Source: Pseudolabrys sp963742345
GTDB lineage: Bacteria > Pseudomonadota > Alphaproteobacteria > Rhizobiales > Xanthobacteraceae
Length of the DNA: 64,000 bases
Reading direction: 5' to 3'
Assembly (NCBI GenBank): GCA_963742345.1
Contig: CAVULO010000012.1
Location: 1-64,000, forward strand
Made by a program: the position numbers and the translations under genes
The notes under the pieces: generated by a model
Seen by the model: only the letters and a program-made list of their open reading frames with translations
What the model was told of the DNA's origin: nothing
Databases searched by the model: none
Shown here: piece by piece, positions 57,640-64,000 of the stretch
How positions within the stretch are numbered: position 1 is the first letter of the stretch
Layout of the letters: each line of letters begins with the position of its first letter

Positions 57640-58260
57640 GCCCTTAGGCCGTCATTCTCGAGGCCGTCATGCTATGCGGCCCGTCCTGTCGATGCAATCG
57701 GGCCGACATGCTGGCAATTCCAATTCACTTTTCAAACAGCCAAACACCAGCCAAGCGTCATCGCCCGTATTCTTTGCGGCGCCGGGTACGCCGTAGTCCC
57801 TTCCCTTGCCCCTCTCAAAATAGAGGGGATGGCGCGCCAAGTGGCGCAACCATTGTTCTTTTGTGCCGCGCTCCCTCTCGAGAACGCGGGGCGCCTCTCG
57901 GCGCGCCACCCAGACAAGCTTGCGCCGTCCGGGGTTATTTGCGGCGTCTTCCTTACTGCGCCGGGCCGCGCTTTGCGGGGGCCGTCCAGTCAGGCCTGCC
58001 TTGTCTCCGCCGGGTTTGCCATCGTTTCCGACGGCCTCTCCGGCCGAGCCCTTGGGCAGGCCTCAACGGCCGCCGTCAGCCAAGCTCCTGGCAGGCGGCC
58101 CTTCAGTGGCCGCCGGGCGGAGCCCCGGCGCCGCCCGGGTGCGTGCTTTGCGAGGCACGCCCGCGGGCGCCGCATCCTGCTCCATCACCAAGACGCCTCT
58201 AGATGACGCCCTCTCAAGCGAGCAGGACGCACTAGGAATATCATCATATAGGATTAAAGT
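57640..58260. other. GC-rich structured non-coding stretch
   Basis: About 620 bases with overlapping open frames on both strands but no recognisable protein. It contains many short inverted repeats: CCCCTCT-N6-AGAGGGG (57,809-57,828), GCGCCA-AG-TGGCGC (57,834-57,847), and GCGTGC-N8-GCACGC near 58,140. A direct repeat AGGCCGTCAT occurs at 57,646 and 57,661. From memory it resembles GC-rich repeated intergenic blocks scattered in Bradyrhizobium-type genomes; this is not verified. No obvious transposase. Confidence 0.5.
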
Positions 58261-58321
58261 CAAGCGCGGTTTCGCACAAATGGCCGCCGCGAGTACGCAC
58301 GCCGCCGTAGCCGTTGGTCTG

Positions 58322-59650
58322 TTAACCTGCCGATGCCTCGTTCCCGGCCAGCGCGGCAAGCGCTTCGGGCGCCGGCCCCCCGGTCGCCCAGTCGAGCAAT
58401 TCGACCGTGTGCACAACCGGCACAGCGGTGCCGGACGCGAGCTGCATGATGCAGCCGATATTGCCGGCCGCGATCGCATCCGGCTTGAGCAGTTCGATGT
58501 TGGCAACCTTGCGCGCGCGCAATTGTTCGGCGAGCGCCGGCTGGAGAATGTTGTAGGTGCCCGCCGAACCGCAGCACAAATGACCTTCGGGTACGTCTTT
58601 GACCACGAAGCCCACCTTGCTCAGCAGATCCTTTGGTTCGCGCAGTACTTGCTGACCGTGCTGCAGCGAGCAAGCGGCATGATAAGCAATGGTGAGCGGC
58701 GTCGGGACACCCGCATTTTTCAAATTGAGCGTTGTCAGATATTCGGTGACGTCGCGCGCACGGGCGGAAATGCGAGCGGCCTTGGTCGCGTATGCTGGGT
58801 CGTTGCGCAGCATGAATCCGTAATCCTTGATGGTCGTTCCGCAGCCAGAGACCGTGACCAGAATGGCGTCGAGCCCCGCGCCTTCGATTTCACGCGTCCA
58901 TGCATCGATATTGTTGCGAGCCTGTGACAGCGCCTTGTCTTCGTGGCCCATATGATGAAGGAGCGACCCGCAGCAGCCTTCACCGGCGGCGACCACCACC
59001 TCAATGTCATGGCGGTTAAGCAGACGGATGGCGGCCTCATTGGTCGAGGGCGCCAGCACTGGATTGATGCAACCGGACAAGAGTGCCACCCGGCCGTGGC
59101 GCGTTCCTTTTGCGGGATAAACTTTGCCGATGCGGTCGACCGGGGGCGCCGGCTTGCGATGGGGCGTAAGTCGCAACATCGCCGCCATCCGGTGCAGGCC
59201 CAGTAAATCGAACACCGGCGCCAGCGGTCGCGCGATCAGCCCGGCCACCACGGCAAGACGGAAGAGGCCCGGATCGACCAGCACGCGCGCGAGCAGCCCG
59301 CGCATGGCGCGATCTGCAATTGGACGCTTGTAGGTTTTTTCGATGCGTTCCCGCGCATGGTCAACGAGGTGCATGTAGTGCACACCGGATGGACAGGTGG
59401 TCATGCAAGCAAGGCACGACAGGCAACGGTCGATATGTTTGACCACTTCTCGTGTGGCCGGCTTGTCCTGTTCGAGCATCTCCTTGATCAGGTAGATGCG
59501 ACCGCGAGGCGAATCGAGTTCGTCGCCGAGCAGCACATAGGTCGGGCAGGTCGCGGTGCAGAATCCGCAGTGCACGCAGGCGCGCAGAATTTTTTCCGAG
59601 GATGCGACCTGCGGGTCGAGCAGCTGCGTGAGTGTGAATGAGGTTTGCAC
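58322..59650 (-). CDS. glcF: Glycolate oxidase iron-sulfur subunit
   Basis: Electron-transfer subunit of glycolate dehydrogenase. Two ferredoxin-type clusters are visible, CVHCGFCTATCPTYVLLGDE and CLSCLACMTTCPSGV, then two CCG domains (EGCCGSLLHHMGHED and GHLCCGSAGTYNI). ~442 residues starting at GTG 59,650, which gives the expected MQTSFTL N-terminus; the longer frame to 59,698 is less likely. It is the last gene of glcD-LLM-glcE-glcF. Membrane-associated; passes electrons to quinone. Confidence 0.93.
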   Translation of the reverse strand: MQTSFTLTQLLDPQVASSEKILRACVHCGFCTATCPTYVLLGDELDSPRGRIYLIKEMLEQDKPATREVVKHIDRCLSCLACMTTCPSGVHYMHLVDHARERIEKTYKRPIADRAMRGLLARVLVDPGLFRLAVVAGLIARPLAPVFDLLGLHRMAAMLRLTPHRKPAPPVDRIGKVYPAKGTRHGRVALLSGCINPVLAPSTNEAAIRLLNRHDIEVVVAAGEGCCGSLLHHMGHEDKALSQARNNIDAWTREIEGAGLDAILVTVSGCGTTIKDYGFMLRNDPAYATKAARISARARDVTEYLTTLNLKNAGVPTPLTIAYHAACSLQHGQQVLREPKDLLSKVGFVVKDVPEGHLCCGSAGTYNILQPALAEQLRARKVANIELLKPDAIAAGNIGCIMQLASGTAVPVVHTVELLDWATGGPAPEALAALAGNEASAG

Positions 59651-59779
59651 TATCGACCTCGTGTCCCGGATGCGATGCAGCGCGAAGCGATGCAGCACTG
59701 ATCCGTGACCGTAAAAGATTCAGTCTCGGTAACGATCCCGGGTCTGCCCGGGAAATATCCAATGGCGGCGTACGTCATC

Positions 59780-60994
59780 TTACACCCCGGCCCACATGCG
59801 CCCGGGATTAAGCACACCCTTGGGATCAAAACTCTCCTTCACGCGCTTGGCGAGCGCACGCAAGGCGGGTTCCTCCGGCGCGAATACGTCGACTGCGGCG
59901 CGCACTGCCGCGGGTGCGCGTATCAGTGTGGCATGGCCACCAACCGCGTCGACGGCGCTGCGGATCGCGGCGGCGTCGGGCTCATCTACGAAGGGCATCG
60001 CCACCCAAACAAGACCGCCGGCCCAGTCATAGAACATTTGCGCCGCCGGCGTGATGGCGGCGGCAATCTCGTGTCCGCGGCTGGCCGCAACGGAAATTCG
60101 CCAAAGCGGCCGCGCGCGCGCCGCTTCCGCGACGAAAGGCTTGACGTTCCGAATACTGCGCCAGAGGGCGCGCGAATTTTTTTCATCGAGCAGCACAACC
60201 GGCCCAAAGCTTTTCATCAGGGCAGCGAGCGCCTCCCTGCGGTGCGCAACTGAAGGTGCAAACCCTTCCAGCCGCAGCACGGTGGACGCCTCCGATCCGG
60301 GCAGGCCGTCGAACCAGGAAGCGACGTGGTCGGGCAAGTGCGCCGCGCCCGAGACGTCGCACGGCGATCCCATGGCAGCCGTCATAACGGCACAGGCGCG
60401 CGCGTCATCGAGACCAACGATCAATACCGTGGCCTCGGTCTCGCATTTGGGCAGCACTTTCACGGTAATGTCGGTCATCGCCGCCAGCGTGCCCCAGGAT
60501 CCGGCCAGCAACTTGCAAAGGTCATAGCCGGTGACGTTTTTCACCACGCGGCCGCCGGACTTGATGGTTTCTCCGCGTCCGGTGACCGCCGTGATACCCA
60601 GGAAATGGTCGCGTGCGGCGCCGGATTTTATGCGGCGTGGTCCCGACAGATTCGCTGCGATGGCGCCGCCCAAGGTGCCTCGGTCTGCTTCGCCGCCAAG
60701 CAGCGGCCCATAGTCCATGGGCTCGAAAGCGAGCTCCTGGTTGTTCTTCTCGAGCAGCGCCTCAATCTCGGCGAGCGGCGTGCCGGCGCGCGCCGAGAGC
60801 ACCAGCTCCATCGGCTCGTAAAGCGTGACGCCGACGAGGTCGGAGAGGTCGAGTGTCAAATCAGTCTGGCTCGGCCGGCCGACAGCGCGCTTGGTGCCGT
60901 GCCCGGCAAGCTCGAGCGGCTTATCGTTGCCGAGCGCCCAGCGTACGGCTTCCTCGACTTCCTTCGCATCGCGGGGTTTGAGCGTGTCAGTCAT
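59780..60994 (-). CDS. glcE: Glycolate oxidase FAD-binding subunit GlcE
   Basis: 404 residues, FAD_binding_4 type. PLELAGHGTKRAVGRP, ADRGTLGGAIAANLSGPRRI, LGITAVTGRGETIKSGGRVV and KNVTGYDLCKLLAGSWGTLA match GlcE. The C-terminal domain ends with DPKGVLNPGRMWAGV. It works with GlcD and GlcF. 12 bases separate its start from the upstream LLM gene. Confidence 0.93.
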   Translation of the reverse strand: MTDTLKPRDAKEVEEAVRWALGNDKPLELAGHGTKRAVGRPSQTDLTLDLSDLVGVTLYEPMELVLSARAGTPLAEIEALLEKNNQELAFEPMDYGPLLGGEADRGTLGGAIAANLSGPRRIKSGAARDHFLGITAVTGRGETIKSGGRVVKNVTGYDLCKLLAGSWGTLAAMTDITVKVLPKCETEATVLIVGLDDARACAVMTAAMGSPCDVSGAAHLPDHVASWFDGLPGSEASTVLRLEGFAPSVAHRREALAALMKSFGPVVLLDEKNSRALWRSIRNVKPFVAEAARARPLWRISVAASRGHEIAAAITPAAQMFYDWAGGLVWVAMPFVDEPDAAAIRSAVDAVGGHATLIRAPAAVRAAVDVFAPEEPALRALAKRVKESFDPKGVLNPGRMWAGV

Positions 60995-61006
60995 TACGCA
61001 ACTACA

Positions 61007-62032
61007 TCATTCCGCCGCGCGCGCGATTGGCTCATGCGCAAAGGCCGGCATGATCTCGCGCGCAAAGCTGCGCAGCTGGCCAACCCCGCCGGCAATCGTG
61101 AGCAGCACATAGGTCACGCCTGCGTCGCGCAGCGCTTCGATCATGCGCGCAATTTCGTCAGGGGTGCCATAAAGCGCGTTCTCTTCCGTGGCACCCGCCC
61201 TGTCGGCATAGGCGAGCACGTGCGACCCGGTTTTCGCCGACGGGTCGCGCGAAACATCGATGGTGCGTTTGGTATATTCAGCCTGACGGACCAGCGCTGC
61301 TTCCTTGTCGGCCTTATCTTTTGCCACGTAGAGCTGCCGCGCGACCGTCACCTGCATCGGATCGAACACCCGGCCATTTGCCGCGCATTCGGCTTTGTAA
61401 ATGCCAATACGCTCGCCAAGCGTCGCCGGCGAGGCGTACTGGTCGAGGATGAGATTAAATCCGCGCGCGGCGGCCCGCTTTATCGAATGTGGATTGCCGG
61501 CGGCCACCCAGAGCGGCGGATGCGGATTTTGCGCTGGCGGCGGTTCCACCACGATGTCTTCGAAATGCCAGAAGCGGCCCCGGTGCGAGAAGCGCGCACG
61601 CGAGGTCCATGCACGCATCATGACCTCGACTGCCTCCTCGAAGCGCGCTTCGGCCTCTTCCGGCGCAATCTGGAAACCCTTGAACTCGCTATGGCGGTAG
61701 CCTTTGCCAATGCCGAGGTCGAGCCGCCCGCGGGAGAGAAGATCGAGCGTAGCCGCCTCCTCCGCAAGCAGCACCGGATTATGCCACGGCGGCACGATGA
61801 CAGCGGTGCCAAGCCGCAGCGTCGTCGTACGCATCGCCAGCGCAGCGAGCAGCATCAAGGTAGCGGAGACCTGATTCCACCCGCTGAAATGATGCTCGAC
61901 CGAAAAGCTCGAATGGAAACCGAGCGCTTCAGCTTCGACATTGAAATCGAGAAACTCGAAAAAGCCGCGGCCGGTCTCAGGACCGAAGCCTGGAACATCG
62001 GCTTTGGGCGAACAGAAAAGACCGAAACGCAT
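61007..62032 (-). CDS. LLM-class flavin-dependent oxidoreductase
   Basis: Luciferase-like monooxygenase, 341 residues. Visible are the N-terminal MRFGLFCSPKADVPG, FHSSFSVEHHFSGWNQVSAT, TTTLRLGTAVIVPPWHNPVL, GRLDLGIGKGYRHSEFKGF and a C-terminal GTPDEIARMIEALRDAGVTY. It would use reduced flavin to oxidise an unidentified substrate. Start ATG 62,032 is 2 bases after the glcD stop; a longer frame running to 62,788 overlaps glcD and is an artefact. Its location inside glcD-glcE is unusual and suggests cotranscription with the glycolate oxidase genes. Confidence 0.9.
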   Translation of the reverse strand: MRFGLFCSPKADVPGFGPETGRGFFEFLDFNVEAEALGFHSSFSVEHHFSGWNQVSATLMLLAALAMRTTTLRLGTAVIVPPWHNPVLLAEEAATLDLLSRGRLDLGIGKGYRHSEFKGFQIAPEEAEARFEEAVEVMMRAWTSRARFSHRGRFWHFEDIVVEPPPAQNPHPPLWVAAGNPHSIKRAAARGFNLILDQYASPATLGERIGIYKAECAANGRVFDPMQVTVARQLYVAKDKADKEAALVRQAEYTKRTIDVSRDPSAKTGSHVLAYADRAGATEENALYGTPDEIARMIEALRDAGVTYVLLTIAGGVGQLRSFAREIMPAFAHEPIARAAE

Positions 62033-62034
62033 TG

Positions 62035-63528
62035 TTAGAACCTTGGAATGTCGGGGAATGGCAGTTTGCCGGCGTGCACGTGCAGGCGGCCCAGTTCGGC
62101 GCAGCGATGGAGTTGGGGGAATACCTTGCCTGGGTTCAATAACCCTTTGGCATCGAAGGCGCACTTCAGTCGCTGTTGCTGGTTGAGGTCGATTTCGGAG
62201 AACATCACGGGCATCAGGTCGCGCTTCTCGACGCCGACGCCGTGCTCGCCGGTTAGAACGCCGCCGACCTCGACGCAGAGCTTGAGGATCTCGGCGCCGA
62301 ATTCTTCCGTTTTCGTCAACTCGCCGGGAACATTGGCGTCGTAAAGAATGAGCGGGTGCAGATTGCCGTCGCCCGCGTGAAATACGTTCGCAACGCGCAA
62401 GCCATATTTCACCGACATTTCCCTCACGCGTTTGAGCACCAGCGGCAGCTGCGCGCGCGGGATGGTACCGTCCATGCAGTAGTAGTCGGGCGAGATGCGC
62501 CCCACCGCCGGGAATGCCGCCTTGCGGCCGGCCCAGAACAACAGCCGCTCTTCTTCCGAGCGTGAGGCCTTGCACGACATGGCACGGCAGTCGCGCGCGA
62601 TCTTGTCGACGCGTCCAATCAGATGATCGACTTCGGCTTCCGGTCCATCGAGCTCGACGATCAGCAGCGCTTCGACGTCGAGCGGATAACCGGCATGGAC
62701 AAATTCCTCGACCGCAGCGATCGCCGGGCCATCCATGATTTCCATGCCGCCTGGAATAATTCCGGCACTGATAATGCGCGATACACATTCGCCGGCATCT
62801 TCCGACGATGGGAAGCCGACCAGCATCGCGCGCGCAGTTTCCGGTTTCTTCAAGATACGCACGGTCACCTCTGTGACCACACCGAGTAGGCCTTCAGAGC
62901 CGTTGATCAGACCGAGCAGATCGTAGCCGGACGCGTCGAGATGCTTGCCGCCCAAACGCAGCACTTCGCCGGTTATCAGGACGATCTCGCAGCCCAGTAC
63001 ATTGTTGGTGGTCATTCCGTATTTGAGGCAATGCACGCCGCCGGAATTTTCCGCCACATTGCCGCCGATCGTACAGGCGATCTGCGAGGACGGATCGGGC
63101 GCGTAGTAAAAACCCGCATCCGCCACGGCATTGCTGACCGCGAGATTGGTGACGCCCGGCTCGACCACAGCGACGCGGTTATCGAAATCGATTTCACGGA
63201 TTCGATTGAACTTGGCCATGCCAAGCAGCACGCCATCTTCGAGCGGCAGCGCGCCGCCAGACAGGGACGTGCCCGCCCCGCGCGGAACGACCTTGATGCC
63301 CTCGTCATGGCAATAGCGCAGGACTTCGGCGACCTGCTCGGTGGTCGCCGGCAGCACCACCACCATCGGCAGTTGCCGATATGCGGTGAGCCCGTCGCTC
63401 TCGTAGGGGCGCATCTCGCGCTCGGCCGCGATTACTCCCTCGCCGGGGACGATGGTCCGTAGCGCAGCAACGATGCGCTCGCGGCGGCCCAGGACCGTCT
63501 GGTCTGCTTCCGGCATTCGCACCGACAT
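62035..63528 (-). CDS. glcD: Glycolate oxidase catalytic subunit GlcD
   Basis: FAD-linked 2-hydroxyacid dehydrogenase, 497 residues. FAD_binding_4 motifs include VVPRGAGTSLSGGALPLEDG, IACTIGGNVAENSGGVHCLK and YDLLGLINGSEGLLGVVTEV. The catalytic C-terminal domain has ANVFHAGDGNLHPLILYDAN and GGVLTGEHGVGVEKRDLMP. It oxidises glycolate to glyoxylate and hands electrons to GlcE/GlcF. First gene of the four-gene operon; divergent from the cytochrome c gene. Confidence 0.95.
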   Translation of the reverse strand: MSVRMPEADQTVLGRRERIVAALRTIVPGEGVIAAEREMRPYESDGLTAYRQLPMVVVLPATTEQVAEVLRYCHDEGIKVVPRGAGTSLSGGALPLEDGVLLGMAKFNRIREIDFDNRVAVVEPGVTNLAVSNAVADAGFYYAPDPSSQIACTIGGNVAENSGGVHCLKYGMTTNNVLGCEIVLITGEVLRLGGKHLDASGYDLLGLINGSEGLLGVVTEVTVRILKKPETARAMLVGFPSSEDAGECVSRIISAGIIPGGMEIMDGPAIAAVEEFVHAGYPLDVEALLIVELDGPEAEVDHLIGRVDKIARDCRAMSCKASRSEEERLLFWAGRKAAFPAVGRISPDYYCMDGTIPRAQLPLVLKRVREMSVKYGLRVANVFHAGDGNLHPLILYDANVPGELTKTEEFGAEILKLCVEVGGVLTGEHGVGVEKRDLMPVMFSEIDLNQQQRLKCAFDAKGLLNPGKVFPQLHRCAELGRLHVHAGKLPFPDIPRF

Positions 63529-63686
63529 TGCGGCTCACTCCCGGTCGCTTGTTTTCACGTTCCCACGCGACGATACCAGCCATTTGACGGCTTACACATA
63601 GGGCTGGCAAAACCCACCGGAAACCGGCCAGCCCCACGGGCGTTGGCTCGGGGGCGACTTTAAGACGTCACAATGGGAGCAGTGTA

Positions 63687-64000
63687 ATGAAATCAGTACT
63701 TGCGTCGGCTGTGGTCCTGACCGCGATGATTCAGGTCGCGCAGGCACAGGACGTGGCTGGCCGGCGAGCAGTCCTTCAAGAAGTGCTTCCCCTGCCATTC
63801 CATCGGGGAAGGCGCCAAGAACAAGGTCGGCCCTGTCCTCAATGGCATTGACGGACGTCATTCCGGGTCTGTTCCCGACTACACTTATTCCGACGCCAAC
63901 AAGAATTCCGGCCTTACCTGGGACGAAGCCACGTTCAAGGACTACATCAAGGACCCGCGCGCCAAGATTCCGAATACCAAGATGATCTTCCCCGGCATCA
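63687..64000 (+). CDS. Class I cytochrome c, partial and frameshifted
   Basis: Secreted c-type cytochrome cut by the right edge. Signal peptide MKSVLASAVVLTAMIQVAQA is in the start frame. One extra base near 63,758 moves the rest to another frame: GEQSFKKCFPCHSIGEGAKN with the CxxCH heme site, then KVGPVLNGIDGRHSGSVPDY and TWDEATFKDYIKDPRAKIPN leading to the Met axial ligand region. It resembles the cytochrome c2/c550 group. GGGAG lies 7 bases before the ATG. Electron partner unknown. Confidence 0.88.

Noticed and set aside
57863..58927. 354-codon plus-strand open frame
   Set aside because: Low-complexity Arg/Pro/Ala composition, no homology seen, and it overlaps glcF on the other strand.
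62033..62788. N-terminal extension of the LLM oxidoreductase by ~250 codons
   Set aside because: It overlaps glcD in another phase, is rich in Arg and Ser with no domain, and a proper LLM start lies at 62,032.

Overview
The window looks like a metagenomic or otherwise lightly polished contig built from two different genomes. From about 13.1 kb to the right edge, gene content points to an alphaproteobacterium of the Rhizobiales type. Evidence is the ribF-ileS-lspA-M16-M16 run, hisZ-hisG with hisS nearby, a CIRCE-controlled groESL, a CheZ-like protein, glcD/E/F, TRAP and Bug-type solute receptors, and a TorF-like porin. The first 13.1 kb carries a different gene set: MacB-like ABC exporter, malic enzyme with a phosphotransacetylase domain, a sulfur-handling operon, and an APC permease with strongly GC-ending codons. 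It looks non-alphaproteobacterial, possibly actinobacterial or a related soil phylum. At 13,096-13,099 the permease breaks in mid-protein directly into the last codons of mutL, which reads as an assembly joint.

Single-base frameshifts are common across the window, including in genes that should be essential (hisS, pgi, arfB, cytochrome c). They are most simply explained as uncorrected sequencing errors. I therefore annotate interrupted genes as one feature and state where the frame breaks.

Layout. 0-13.1 kb: Glu dehydrogenase (minus, cut by the left edge); ABC ATPase + FtsX permease; malic enzyme; then a compact minus-strand operon of sulfide:quinone-oxidoreductase-like flavoprotein, TusE-like, DsrE2-like, OsmC and a MOCOS-like class V aminotransferase, preceded by a GntR/UTRA regulator; then half an APC permease. 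13.1-24.9 kb: minus-strand mutL, arfB, pgi, two M16 peptidases, a secreted protein, lspA, ileS, ribF. 25-30.8 kb: CheY-like regulator, HAD phosphatase, degenerate EAL protein, membrane glycosyltransferase, class III aminotransferase. 30.9-38.5 kb: hisS, transglutaminase, SnoaL-like, hisZ-hisG, Bug receptor, threonine synthase. 38.5-45.2 kb: GtrA, GT2, ChbG/YdjC deacetylase, DUF2076, L,D-transpeptidase, CheZ-like, MFS, lipoprotein. 45.2-47.5 kb: groESL with CIRCE and terminator. 47.5-53 kb: META-domain protein, amidase, dctM, dctQ, dctP. 53.3-57.6 kb: SbmA/BacA-type ABC transporter, porin, ketopantoate-reductase-like. 57.6-58.3 kb: GC-rich structured non-coding stretch. 58.3-63.5 kb: glcD, an LLM flavoprotein, glcE, glcF. 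63.7 kb-end: cytochrome c.

The best candidate for an under-described system is the five-gene sulfur operon at 7,165-11,241. It joins sulfide or persulfide oxidation, two sulfur-carrier proteins, a thiol peroxidase and a PLP desulfurase-like enzyme, with an upstream regulator and a candidate operator. No rRNA, tRNA, CRISPR array, insertion sequence or prophage was seen.
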